Below are positions 1 through 7,008 of a DNA stretch of 40,416 nucleotides, piece after piece. The translations under genes and the position numbers were made by a program. Position 1 is the first letter of the stretch. Each line of letters begins with the position of its first letter. The notes beneath the pieces were generated by a model. It made no database searches, had not been told where the DNA came from, and saw only the letters and a list, made by a program, of their open reading frames with translations. Location of the stretch: assembly GCF_000520995.1 (NCBI RefSeq), contig NZ_JACA01000065.1:1-40416 (forward strand), written 5' to 3'. The stretch is from Aquimarina macrocephali JAMB N27 (GTDB lineage: Bacteria > Bacteroidota > Bacteroidia > Flavobacteriales > Flavobacteriaceae).

Positions 1-2
1 AT

Positions 3-1193
3 ATTTTTTCGGGATGGATTTATAGTGACAGCCCAAATTCTGGGATCTTCTTTTTTATGAAGAAACAAGGAGAGACAGGTTATTTTACTAATGTAGATGC
101 TATAGAAACTACACAAAAAAACAACTGGGTTTATCTAGAGAAGAAAGTACTGGTGCCTGCCAATATTCGTACAATCAATATAAGATTGGATAATGATGGA
201 GGAGGAACTGTTTGGTTTGATGATATTAGTGTTAGGCGAGTAAACCCTTCTACAGTTTCAGAGATCGTTGAAGAGAAAAATTATTATCCCTTCGGAATGT
301 TACATTCTGGATATAATTTTGCTGTAAATGGTAGAAAACATAACTATGGTTTTGGTGGAAAAGAATATTCAGAAGAACTAGACTTAAACACTTATGACTT
401 TGGAGCAAGAAATTATGACCCTTCTTTAGGTCGATGGTTTGTAATAGATGCTCTTGCCGATGCTACAGGTCAAATTCATAACTCTACTTATGCTTATGCA
501 ATGAATAATCCGGCTTATTTTGTTGATCCAGATGGAAATTGCCCTCCAGGAGTTGATTGTGTTGGAATTATGACTAAAATAGCTAATTTTTTTAGTAATA
601 ATACAAAAGCAACCGGAAGTGCTCAAGGTGCTCATGTTGAACCTTTAGATGGGGGGGAGAGAGCTTATGGATTTAAAGCTCAAGGAGAAATTGAAAATTA
701 TGATGGTTATGGAACAAAACTTAGCGGTGAACTATCTGGATTTAGCGGAGGTTATCAAGATAAATCCGAAACTGGCGTTTTAGCTGGTGAAGCATCTATA
801 CATGGTCTTAAAGCAAAGGCTACATCTAAAAATGATTTAGTCGAAACAAAAATTGAAGCAACTCTATTTGAGGGTAAAATAGATGGAGCAATTGGAACTT
901 ATTCTAAAAAAAATGGAAAAGAAGGTTCTATCGTTAGCGGAAATGTTGGTGGATATGTTGCGAAAATTACAACAAATACATCTATAACTATTCCCGATGC
1001 TTTCCCTGTTATTGGAGGAGCTAAAATAGGTGTTACTAGAGGAGCAACTTTTGTAAGTGCTCATGCTGGTGGAACATTAGAAGCTACAACAAAACAAGAT
1101 GGTGCAATAAACTTTAAAGCTCAAGTTCATTATGGATTTGGTGCTGGAGTTAAATATGGTTTCTCTTATTCATCAAGTAACATAAAAAAATAA
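3..1193 (+). CDS. RHS polymorphic toxin, C-terminal part (5' end outside window)
   Basis: The reading frame is open to the window edge, so this is the 3' part of a longer gene; the ATG at 57 is internal. The first ~80 residues look like a beta-sandwich carbohydrate-binding module (ending TVWFDDISVRRV). Then comes the RHS-associated core: YYPFG at residues 76-80 counted from the ATG at 57, GKEYSEELDLNTYDFGARNY at 101-120, DPSLGRW, and the core-closing NNPAYFVDPDG ending at 160. RHS proteins form a shell around a variable C-terminal toxin that is cut off after this core. The tail (161-378) is Gly/Ala/Lys-rich and predicted beta-repetitive, with no nuclease or ADP-ribosyltransferase motif that I recognise. 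The next gene is a multi-pass membrane protein only 4 bases downstream, which would suit a membrane-acting toxin, but that is inference. It is separated from the viral-like region by a terminator and is probably host DNA. Confidence 0.85.
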   Translation: MFSGWIYSDSPNSGIFFFMKKQGETGYFTNVDAIETTQKNNWVYLEKKVLVPANIRTINIRLDNDGGGTVWFDDISVRRVNPSTVSEIVEEKNYYPFGMLHSGYNFAVNGRKHNYGFGGKEYSEELDLNTYDFGARNYDPSLGRWFVIDALADATGQIHNSTYAYAMNNPAYFVDPDGNCPPGVDCVGIMTKIANFFSNNTKATGSAQGAHVEPLDGGERAYGFKAQGEIENYDGYGTKLSGELSGFSGGYQDKSETGVLAGEASIHGLKAKATSKNDLVETKIEATLFEGKIDGAIGTYSKKNGKEGSIVSGNVGGYVAKITTNTSITIPDAFPVIGGAKIGVTRGATFVSAHAGGTLEATTKQDGAINFKAQVHYGFGAGVKYGFSYSSSNIKK

Positions 1194-1197
1194 ATAA

Positions 1198-1581
1198 ATG
1201 GAAATACTTTATATGCTATTTTTTGGAGTAATTAATTTTTTAATTTACTATTATTTAGTTGGTGGTTTAAGAATTAATAGAAAAATAATTATATCTTTAA
1301 TTATATCTTTAATTATATTTTTATTAGTACAGATTTTATACCTCAATGAATTTTATTTAATCAATAAAATTTTTTATGATCTTTTATTTTATAGCTTTCT
1401 AATTATTTTAAATCATTATAGTTTTGAAGCTTTAATTTTATTTTTTATAGGAAGTGAAGAAAAAATTAAAGATGCTCCTGTTGATAAAAAAAGATTGGTA
1501 TTTATTATTAATATTATGAGGCATATAATAATTTATTTAATGATTTTTGCTTATCAAATTAATTCTATTTTTAATATTTAA
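1198..1581 (+). CDS. Small four-TM membrane protein, putative RHS immunity protein
   Basis: This 127-residue protein is extremely hydrophobic (Ile/Leu/Phe/Tyr-rich). It has about four predicted membrane helices near residues 5-22, 28-50, 56-80 and 104-125, and a short charged loop (EEKIKDAPVDKKR) before the last one. It starts 4 bases after the RHS stop and ends 5 bases before the next gene, so the three are co-transcribed. In polymorphic-toxin loci the gene directly after the toxin normally encodes immunity, and membrane immunity proteins usually protect against membrane-acting toxins. I recognise no family. The codons are very AT-rich, and a 12-base unit (ttaattatatct) repeats near 1290-1320, encoding the ISLI repeat of the second helix. 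Confidence 0.7.
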   Translation: MEILYMLFFGVINFLIYYYLVGGLRINRKIIISLIISLIIFLLVQILYLNEFYLINKIFYDLLFYSFLIILNHYSFEALILFFIGSEEKIKDAPVDKKRLVFIINIMRHIIIYLMIFAYQINSIFNI

Positions 1582-1586
1582 AAGAA

Positions 1587-2132
1587 ATGAGAAATATTAT
1601 AACCAAGAAAATATACTTGCTTTGTTTTGTAAGCTCTATATTAAGTTGTCAAACGCAAGTGTCTGAAATAAAGCAGTTCAAAACTGATGCTTTTTCTATA
1701 CTTTATCCAAGTAATTTAAAATTAGATAAAAGCAAAGTAGATCGAACAGAATTTATGTTGTTTACTGAAAAAACATCTGAAACAGATAATTTTATAGAGA
1801 ATATAAATTTAGTTATACATGATTATAACATTTCTCTTAAAGAGCATATAAAGTATTCTAATATAGAGGTTGCAAAAATTGCTACAATAACTAAAAGCGA
1901 AACAATAGACAATAATAATTTAAAAATTCATAGGATAGTTTATACGTTAACAGAAAACAATGTTGATTTAACCGTTCTTCAACACAGCTTAATTGTGAAT
2001 AACAAAGTATTTGTTTTAACATTTTGCGGTAAATCTGTAGAGTTTAATAAATATCAATCAGAAATGGAGAATATAATGTTAAGTTTTAAATTATTAAAAC
2101 ATGATAATTATATTCGCCCTCGAAGATTATAG
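1587..2132 (+). CDS. Lipoprotein with DcrB/PsbP-like domain, putative immunity or accessory
   Basis: The 181-residue protein starts with a basic n-region, a hydrophobic segment and the lipobox SILSC (Cys21), so the mature protein should be a lipid-anchored periplasmic or outer-membrane lipoprotein. The rest has the rhythm of the DcrB/DUF1795 (Mog1/PsbP-like) fold: an opening FSILYPSNLKL strand, a central variable part, VYTLTENNVDLTVLQ, VFVLTFCG, and a closing MENIMLSFKL helix/strand. DcrB-like proteins recur beside RHS and other secreted toxins, often in the position of immunity or loading factors. It is last in the RHS operon. The family assignment rests on pattern only; a plain lipoprotein of unknown role is the alternative. 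Confidence 0.65.
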   Translation: MRNIITKKIYLLCFVSSILSCQTQVSEIKQFKTDAFSILYPSNLKLDKSKVDRTEFMLFTEKTSETDNFIENINLVIHDYNISLKEHIKYSNIEVAKIATITKSETIDNNNLKIHRIVYTLTENNVDLTVLQHSLIVNNKVFVLTFCGKSVEFNKYQSEMENIMLSFKLLKHDNYIRPRRL

Positions 2133-2197
2133 AATAAATTTTAAATTTGAATAGTTCAAATATTTATAAAGCTTTATTCAGTACATTCATATAAAAT

Positions 2198-2226
2198 AAG
2201 CCTCTTAATTGAGGCTTGTTTTTTTC
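2198..2226. terminator. Bidirectional hairpin terminator between RHS locus and viral-like cluster
   Basis: A perfect 7-bp stem (aagcctc / gaggctt) with loop ttaatt is followed by gttttttttc on the + strand. On the - strand it is preceded by the end of the M15 peptidase gene and followed by an AT-rich tract. It lies between two convergent operons and can serve both. Confidence 0.8.
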
Positions 2227-2717
2227 TACACAAACGGATTAATCGGAGGTTTCGCTCCTTTAGGATATCCCCAGGCTACATATTGTGATTTAGAATCGTC
2301 ACTATCCAGATGCACAAAAGTTTTCCCCACCCCAATACGTTTAAATCCAACTAATTTTGCAGCCACCACAATTTTATTTCTAATGGATTTGGTAGGCATA
2401 CTGATATCCGCAGCTTTACAAGTAGGTATTTTATGAGATGAATTAGACACTCCACCCACTTTAGTATTCCAATACGCAGTTCTAGCTCCGGAGTTGATAT
2501 TTCTAAATATGGGATATTTGCTTTTCTTTTCCAGTTTCTGAAGCATTCGGATAAACTGTCTATCCATGCAACGACCAGATCCCGGACTATCGGGGCTATC
2601 AAATTTCTTCAGATCAATTTTTTGTTTTGCTTTGGTGGTTCTCCATACTATTGCACCCATCACAGCAATAGATACTGCCGATACTCCCCATATGATATGT
2701 TGCTTGTTTTTGAACAC
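2226..2717 (-). CDS. Membrane-anchored M15-type peptidoglycan peptidase
   Basis: 163 residues with one N-terminal membrane helix (about 8-25) and then an M15 (VanY/D-Ala-D-Ala carboxypeptidase-like) domain. Visible motifs are NSGART (75-80), SSHKIPTCKAADI with zinc ligands His95 and Asp104, and FVHLDSD with His136/Asp138, the HxD pair. Such enzymes cut peptide stems of peptidoglycan. The start is GTG, since no ATG lies ahead of the helix; it sits 5 bases after the stop of the upstream gene. It is the last gene of the - strand cluster. A lysis endolysin or a virion-borne entry enzyme are both possible. The membrane anchor and the many similarly anchored neighbours favour a signal-anchor endolysin or a virion membrane protein. 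Confidence 0.85.
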   Translation of the reverse strand: MFKNKQHIIWGVSAVSIAVMGAIVWRTTKAKQKIDLKKFDSPDSPGSGRCMDRQFIRMLQKLEKKSKYPIFRNINSGARTAYWNTKVGGVSNSSHKIPTCKAADISMPTKSIRNKIVVAAKLVGFKRIGVGKTFVHLDSDDSKSQYVAWGYPKGAKPPINPFV

Positions 2718-2722
2718 CAGTA

Positions 2723-2860
2723 CTACTTACTACAATTACAATTCTTCTTTTTAGCTTCTACTGCTTTGGATTTCATATAAATACTAAACCCCAGGTTGAT
2801 AATACTCACCATTAAAAACAACTTAAAAAGCGTATTATTCTGTGTATTCTCCTTATCCAT
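2723..2860 (-). CDS. 45-residue single-TM protein
   Basis: The protein begins MDKENTQNNTLFKLFLMV, has one hydrophobic helix (about 12-29), and ends in a basic tail with CNCSK. I chose this ATG because it directly follows the preceding stop (2862) and gives a normal short N-terminus; the frame stays open upstream but would overlap the neighbour by about 50 bases. The topology repeats that of many neighbours. The position between a coiled-coil membrane protein and the peptidase suggests a lysis accessory or a minor particle protein. No family recognised. Confidence 0.6.
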   Translation of the reverse strand: MDKENTQNNTLFKLFLMVSIINLGFSIYMKSKAVEAKKKNCNCSK

Positions 2861-2861
2861 G

Positions 2862-3182
2862 TTATTTTTTGTTTTTTTGATAGCTGCGTAATTGATCTTC
2901 CAGTTGATCAATGTATTTCTTTAATTCATTGATGCGATCCCGTTGTTTGATAATAACCTGCTTCATTTCGGTATTGTCCTTTTCGAGTTCTTCAATCCGT
3001 TTCTCCATCTTTTCAGACCATTGCAATAAATTATTGATCACAATATCATTCGCCTGTACCGTAAGGTTTTGCGTTTCTGCTTTTTTAAGCTTCTTTTGCG
3101 TACGAAACTGCAATACGGTTTCTATGGCTTTCCAAAAACCATGAGCTGTAATCACGACAGCTGCTAATTTCAAATATTCCAT
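2862..3182 (-). CDS. Membrane-anchored coiled-coil protein (spanin-like)
   Basis: The 106-residue protein has a short hydrophobic N-terminal segment (about 4-24, including AAVVITAHGF), then a basic stretch and a long heptad-rich coiled coil from about 45 to 104 (EKMEKRIEELEKDNTEMKQV, DRINELKKYIDQLEDQLRSY). N-in single helix plus periplasmic coiled coil is the architecture of inner-membrane spanins (Rz-like), and it sits between the glucosaminidase and M15 peptidase genes. A structural membrane protein cannot be excluded. No sequence family recognised. Confidence 0.6.
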   Translation of the reverse strand: MEYLKLAAVVITAHGFWKAIETVLQFRTQKKLKKAETQNLTVQANDIVINNLLQWSEKMEKRIEELEKDNTEMKQVIIKQRDRINELKKYIDQLEDQLRSYQKNKK

Positions 3183-3189
3183 AAGGTTT

Positions 3190-3825
3190 TTATTTTGGGT
3201 TACTCTTAAGTACTGCTACAGCTACCACTATAGCACCAACCACCATAATTATAATAGGTGCGAATAACATCTTCTTCTTGTTGAGTTTTTTCAGCACTAT
3301 AATCTGCTGTATTTCTTTCATCAAGCGTTTGATCTTTACCGCATAATTAGGATCTGTGGCATATCCTGCTTTTGCTACTTCCTTTGCAAAACGATATGGG
3401 TTTTTCTTATGTTCTAATGCATATTTATATCTGGCGTTTTTAAAAAGTAATCCTGCCCAATCCACAAAAGAGTAAAATGGACTGGGATAGGCTCTAAATA
3501 CATCTTTGACTTTATACTTCCATTTTCCACTGGAGGTTTGAATTGGATATCCCGGATAAATAAACGGGAAGTGCCGTGTCGGTAAAGACGAGTATTCGGT
3601 TGTGGTGATCAATTGGGTTTGACCTTGCGACCATCCCCCATAATTCTTTCCTGACCCTTTTTTAATTCCAAACATCATATTGCCTTTGATGGATTTCCCC
3701 CATCCGGATTCCAATGCGCTTTGCGCCAGTGCAAAGACCACAGGAATACCAGAGGTTTTTGCTGCTTTTTTAGCGTGCAAGTAATACCGAATTACAAAAC
3801 GTTCTTTAGGGGTCAATACAGCCAT
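3190..3825 (-). CDS. Glucosaminidase (FlgJ/GH73-like) with C-terminal membrane anchor
   Basis: In this 211-residue protein the N-terminal ~165 residues match the GH73 mannosyl-glycoprotein endo-beta-N-acetylglucosaminidase pattern: FALAQSALESGWGKS with the catalytic Glu39, then GNMMFGIKKG, TTTEYSS, and a C-terminal YATDPNYAVKIKRLM motif typical of the family. It hydrolyses the glycan strands of peptidoglycan. Unusually, a basic linker (KKLNKKK) leads into a C-terminal membrane helix (about 186-205), so the enzyme is tethered. Free endolysins rarely carry this, which favours a particle-membrane or inner-membrane location. The gene is in series with the lysis-like genes around it. Confidence 0.88.
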   Translation of the reverse strand: MAVLTPKERFVIRYYLHAKKAAKTSGIPVVFALAQSALESGWGKSIKGNMMFGIKKGSGKNYGGWSQGQTQLITTTEYSSLPTRHFPFIYPGYPIQTSSGKWKYKVKDVFRAYPSPFYSFVDWAGLLFKNARYKYALEHKKNPYRFAKEVAKAGYATDPNYAVKIKRLMKEIQQIIVLKKLNKKKMLFAPIIIMVVGAIVVAVAVLKSNPK

Positions 3826-3840
3826 TGAATTTTCAGTTTT

Positions 3841-4260
3841 TTAAAATTGAATGATATCATCAAATTCCAACGGTACTTTAGCCAGGTAAGGAGGCACTTT
3901 TATAATCACTTCATCGGTAGCAAATTGTGTAGTCCCTCCTATGGTGACTATCCCCTGATCATTCATCTGGCAATAGAAATGATCCCCTACATTAGTAAAG
4001 GCGTTCCAGGCAAATATGCCAATATCCGCCGTTATAGGTTTAGGGAGTTTGATCACTGCGGTTCCAATATTCCCCGGGCCTCCGGTTCTGCGAAGCCGTA
4101 TGTCATACCCTGTTACCATATTGCCATTGATAACTGCATATCGGTTACGGTTCTCCAGGTAGAACACTCTATTAATATTAATATGCTCATCAGGAATGGC
4201 AAAGACCTCCTGAAAGTTTTTAGTGATTTCTAGTGCATCACTTTGATATCCTGCATTCAT
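3841..4260 (-). CDS. 139-residue beta-rich protein, possible minor capsid or spike component
   Basis: There is no signal peptide or membrane helix, one of few in the cluster. After a helical start the sequence alternates strands and turns (RYAVINGNMVTGYDIRLRRT, TAVIKLPKPI, GIVTIGGTTQF, DEVIIKVPPYLAKVPLEFDD), as in a small beta-barrel or jelly roll. It lies between the glucosaminidase and the spanin-like gene in the same operon. Its soluble beta character and position are compatible with a minor capsid, penton or spike protein, but I recognise no family. Confidence 0.6.
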   Translation of the reverse strand: MNAGYQSDALEITKNFQEVFAIPDEHININRVFYLENRNRYAVINGNMVTGYDIRLRRTGGPGNIGTAVIKLPKPITADIGIFAWNAFTNVGDHFYCQMNDQGIVTIGGTTQFATDEVIIKVPPYLAKVPLEFDDIIQF

Positions 4261-4266
4261 AGTATT

Positions 4267-4686
4267 TTAGTTACTGATTAATAAAGTAGTGACTACCAGG
4301 ATACTTCCCGTTAATAAAATCTTATGTAGTCTACTGCGTTTGATTCTTTTGTCTTTTCTTTTGAGGGTACGAGTCATTATATCCATACTTTCCTTGTTAT
4401 TGCTTACGATACTGACATAGTTCTTCAGTTGTGTTTTTTGAAGATCGATCACACTATCTTTTTGATAGGTCAGGTAGTGCAACCTCCAGTTCGTGATGGA
4501 CAGCTGAGTCACTAACGAATCATTATAGTTTCCTAACTCCAATAGCTTAGCCAGTTCCCTGGACTGTGCTATGGTAAAACAGAAGTGTTTTTTATTCTTG
4601 ACCAGCAGTACTTTGGGTACTAAATCTTGCGAAATACCGGTATAACTCATCATCAGTATACCGATCCATAACACGTATTTTTTCAT
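4267..4686 (-). CDS. Signal-peptide protein with C-terminal TM, possible spanin partner
   Basis: The 139-residue protein has an N-terminal signal peptide (MKKYVLWIGILMMSYTGISQ), a small domain containing FCFTIAQSRELAKLLELG and DSLVTQL, a predicted helical/coiled stretch, then a basic segment and a C-terminal hydrophobic helix (about 121-137). Its first 95 bases overlap the end of the upstream gene in another frame. Out-of-frame overlap of an inner-membrane coiled-coil gene with a secreted-protein gene is the hallmark of Rz/Rz1 spanins. Here the secreted partner lacks an obvious lipobox and has its own C-terminal helix, so the role is tentative. Confidence 0.65.
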   Translation of the reverse strand: MKKYVLWIGILMMSYTGISQDLVPKVLLVKNKKHFCFTIAQSRELAKLLELGNYNDSLVTQLSITNWRLHYLTYQKDSVIDLQKTQLKNYVSIVSNNKESMDIMTRTLKRKDKRIKRSRLHKILLTGSILVVTTLLISN

Positions 4687-4954
4687 CTTTTCTGGTTTTT
4701 AATGCTGTAATTACCCTTTGATCATTTACAATCAATTCCTTAAGACTATCCGCCTGTATTTCCAGTAGAAATATTTTTTCATCCAAAATGCCATTGACCT
4801 CGATCAGCATTTCATTATGATGCTCCATCTCTTTCATTCTCTGGGTATCCTGGGTATCAAATCCTTGTTCTTCTCCCGGAATGATCCATATAAACAAAAT
4901 CCCCAATACCACTATACCAACGGATAGTGGTAGTATCCATTTCGATAGTTTCAT
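4592..4954 (-). CDS. Inner-membrane coiled-coil protein, spanin-like (Rz-type)
   Basis: The start MKLSKWILPLSV at 4954 was chosen over the longer open frame. It forms an ATGA overlap with the stop of the 3-TM gene upstream, and a membrane helix (about 6-26, IVVLGILFIWIIPG) follows at once. The remaining ~90 residues are a charged predicted coiled coil (MKEMEHHNEMLIEVNGILDE, ADSLKELIVNDQRVITALKT), the layout of an i-spanin that bridges inner and outer membrane at lysis. The 3' third overlaps the next gene by 95 bases. The holin-like gene just upstream strengthens the lysis reading. Confidence 0.7.
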   Translation of the reverse strand: MKLSKWILPLSVGIVVLGILFIWIIPGEEQGFDTQDTQRMKEMEHHNEMLIEVNGILDEKIFLLEIQADSLKELIVNDQRVITALKTRKDEKIRVMDRYTDDELYRYFARFSTQSTAGQE

Positions 4955-5295
4955 AACTGTTCTGTGTTGTTTTGAGGTTGCTCTTTCTTCGGAAATATGC
5001 GCTCTAATAGTAGCTCCAGGATAAACTTGTGAAACACCACTGCAAATACAAAAGATTGTAAGAGCCGTTCCACTCCCATAAGTCGATATCCACGTATAAA
5101 AAAGATAAACACCGCATATACAATTCCTATGATCAGTACCCGATATCGGGTACGAATACTTATCCCAAGCCCATTGACGATCCACTGGGTTACCCTATAA
5201 TGATTGATGGCATAGGAAATTAAAATAAAGGTGATGATATATCCCCAATCCAGTGCATTGAGATATCCTATGATGTTTTGAAATACTGCTTCCAT
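4951..5295 (-). CDS. Three-TM membrane protein, holin candidate
   Basis: The 114-residue protein has three predicted membrane helices (about 17-32, 50-69 and 78-98) and a polar, partly acidic C-terminus (KKEQPQNNTEQL). Its size, helix count and position immediately before a spanin-like gene suit a class-I-type holin that forms inner-membrane lesions to start lysis. Translation is coupled to the next gene through ATGA. No holin family motif can be named from the sequence alone. Confidence 0.6.
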   Translation of the reverse strand: MEAVFQNIIGYLNALDWGYIITFILISYAINHYRVTQWIVNGLGISIRTRYRVLIIGIVYAVFIFFIRGYRLMGVERLLQSFVFAVVFHKFILELLLERIFPKKEQPQNNTEQL

Positions 5296-5302
5296 ATGTT
5301 TT

Positions 5303-5542
5303 TTATTTAAGATTTTTTTTAAGGTGTATCACTTCTTTTTGGATGGCTGCCAATTGCATATTGGGGAAATAGTTTTTGATTAGGTGGGAAATCATTACTA
5401 CTGCAATCCCAGATACCAAAAGGCTCAATACGATTTTGATTAAGGTCTGGTTGGTCAGGGTGATGGTCACCTCTGTTTTTATCCCATCCTTATCAATCAG
5501 AGCATCCAGGTAGTTTTTAATATTTCTTTTCTGTTGTGCCAT
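5303..5542 (-). CDS. 79-residue single-TM protein
   Basis: A charged N-terminus (MAQQKRNIKNYLDALIDKDG) is followed by one helix (about 35-56, IVLSLLVSGIAVVMISHLI), then a short amphipathic C-terminal helix rich in Lys. It ends 7 bases before the holin candidate and begins 3 bases after the previous gene. The topology suits a minor particle-membrane or lysis-regulating protein. No family recognised. Confidence 0.6.
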   Translation of the reverse strand: MAQQKRNIKNYLDALIDKDGIKTEVTITLTNQTLIKIVLSLLVSGIAVVMISHLIKNYFPNMQLAAIQKEVIHLKKNLK

Positions 5543-5545
5543 AGT

Positions 5546-5992
5546 TTATAGCTGTATTTGCTGATGAATAGGGATTTCCATTTTATGTTTTTCATAAGTA
5601 AGCTGATCTACGGTATCCCTTTTTAAACTTTTTTTGACCAATGTTTCGGTTTGTGTATCATACGTTCCGGTTACCGTACCTTTCCACCCGTGATTTCGTA
5701 ATAACCATATTTGAAGGCGTTCTACTTCCTTACCCGAGCTTCCTTTTTGTAAAGGGAAAATGTGATGTTCTTCAGCTTGTACTTTCTTTATGTCCGGCTT
5801 GATCTTCTGAAGTCGAGTCGTTTTAGGAATTTTGGGTTTAGGTATAAATTCTGGTTCAGTGGGTATCTGTGATACCTCTTTTTTTGCTATGGGTTTTTTA
5901 GGGTTTCGAAACAGGTAATAAGTCAGCATACTAACTCCTGCAATCGTTCCTGCAATCCATAAGGCTTGCTGTGTACTTTTATCTATCATCAT
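5546..5992 (-). CDS. Membrane-anchored peptidoglycan-binding protein
   Basis: 148 residues. An N-terminal membrane helix (about 8-25, ALWIAGTIAGVSMLTYYLF) is followed by a Pro/Lys-rich linker. A PG_binding_1-like domain covers about 80-140, with the repeat signature FPLQKGSSGKEVERLQIWLL and a GxYDxxTExLVKKSL second half. Such three-helix domains hold proteins on peptidoglycan. The start overlaps the stop of the upstream paralogue by 4 bases (ATGA). With the following gene it forms a TM plus PG-binding pair, well suited to anchoring a particle to the cell wall or positioning the hydrolases. Confidence 0.75.
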   Translation of the reverse strand: MMIDKSTQQALWIAGTIAGVSMLTYYLFRNPKKPIAKKEVSQIPTEPEFIPKPKIPKTTRLQKIKPDIKKVQAEEHHIFPLQKGSSGKEVERLQIWLLRNHGWKGTVTGTYDTQTETLVKKSLKRDTVDQLTYEKHKMEIPIHQQIQL

Positions 5993-6432
5993 GATTTGAT
6001 CATTTTTAAACTTAGTTTCATTCCTTCTATATCTTCTTTAGTAAAAGCATCCTTGCCTAAACGCTTTCGTGCTGCCTTGACCGTTTTACTACCAAACTTG
6101 CCATCCACTCCGTCTTTATTCTTTCCGGAACGCCCCAGGTCTTCGTTATAAATTTTCAGGTATCGTTGCAGCAGCTCCACATCTGCATGACATGTTCCAT
6201 ACTCCAATGGATACTGGGTATTAGCACACCGAAATCGTGACCGAACCACTGTTTTAGGGGTTCTTTCGGAAGTAGCATCAGCAGTGTCAAGTAGCATGAG
6301 ATCCTCATTATTTTCTTTTCGTTTTCTATACCATAGGTAGGCTGCACCTCCCAGAATAACAATACCTGTGATAGCAATCCATAGCGTAGTATCGGTGGAT
6401 TTTTGTTTTTGTATAACAGCTTTCTTTTTCAT
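5989..6432 (-). CDS. Second membrane-anchored peptidoglycan-binding protein
   Basis: The 147-residue protein has one N-terminal helix (about 17-35, LWIAITGIVILGGAAYLWY), a polar linker and a C-terminal PG_binding_1-like module. The module runs from FRCANTQYPLEYGTCHADVE through LQRYLKIYN to a DGKFGSKTVKAARK end, the classic DGxFGxxTxxAV pattern. Two cysteines in the module may form a disulfide. It resembles the next gene in layout but not closely in sequence. It starts about 40 bases after the preceding stop. Confidence 0.75.
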   Translation of the reverse strand: MKKKAVIQKQKSTDTTLWIAITGIVILGGAAYLWYRKRKENNEDLMLLDTADATSERTPKTVVRSRFRCANTQYPLEYGTCHADVELLQRYLKIYNEDLGRSGKNKDGVDGKFGSKTVKAARKRLGKDAFTKEDIEGMKLSLKMIKS

Positions 6433-6475
6433 TTTTTATATCGTAGTTATTTACAGTAGAATGATTAAACGGTGT

Positions 6476-6997
6476 CTATGACACCTTGTAGTTGGGTAAT
6501 TTTCGTACAGGCTTGTGGACATAGGTTTCCATTTCTTTTTTGCTTAAAAAACTATTCAGGTATTGCCACATATCGGTTTTATACTGTTGCCAGAAGGCTT
6601 TTGAGATACTGGCCACCTGAGTTTTATCTCGTAATCTTTTAAATATTCGTTGTACGGCTGCTTCATCATCGTTAAATTTCCCTTTTGCATTTTTTAAGGT
6701 CTTTGCATACGAAGAGGCTGCCCCTGGGAATAGTTCCTGAATCCCTTTTCCTCTAAGCCATTTTTTTACATCACTTATATAATTCATATCATAAGGGTTT
6801 TTCCAATTGGGTTCTTCTACTGCCTCGCCGGGTGTAGTCTTAATTCCTCCCTTCTTTGAAGTTCGTGGAACTATGGAAAGATCAAATCCATCATTCGCAT
6901 CTTTCTTTGGTTTAAAAAACAGGAAATATGCTCCGATCCCTAGTCCCGCTACTCCTAATCCTGCTATCCCCCATCGTATGTTTTTTGTCATCTGCAT
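6476..6997 (-). CDS. Single-TM protein with annexin-like helical C-domain (paralogue A)
   Basis: 173 residues; the start could also be the third residue. One N-terminal helix (about 8-27, WGIAGLGVAGLGIGAYFLFF) is followed by a polar linker and a helical C-domain of ~70 residues: NDDEAAVQRIFKRLRDKTQV, SISKAFWQQYKTDMWQYLNS, and an end of KLPNYKV. The same C-domain pattern closes the upstream gene, so the two are diverged paralogues. The pattern (acidic start, Ile/Leu pairs, KAF/KAY, YK) resembles the repeat rhythm of annexin-like helical bundles; I infer this from pattern only. Probably a particle-membrane protein. Confidence 0.65.
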   Translation of the reverse strand: MQMTKNIRWGIAGLGVAGLGIGAYFLFFKPKKDANDGFDLSIVPRTSKKGGIKTTPGEAVEEPNWKNPYDMNYISDVKKWLRGKGIQELFPGAASSYAKTLKNAKGKFNDDEAAVQRIFKRLRDKTQVASISKAFWQQYKTDMWQYLNSFLSKKEMETYVHKPVRKLPNYKVS

Positions 6998-7008
6998 CTG
7001 TTCTGGTT

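Noticed and set aside
57..1193. RHS gene starting at the ATG at 57
   Set aside because: The frame is open to the window edge and upstream codons encode a plausible continuation of the beta module, so the gene starts outside the window.
2146..2160. Palindrome TTTGAA-TAG-TTCAAA as an attachment or dif-like site
   Set aside because: It lies near the probable left border of the element but no matching copy was found near the right end and it lacks a dif-like layout.
4592..5185. 197-residue frame covering the holin gene
   Set aside because: Its first 77 residues are low-quality out-of-frame translation of the 3-TM gene; the real start is 4954 with an ATGA overlap.
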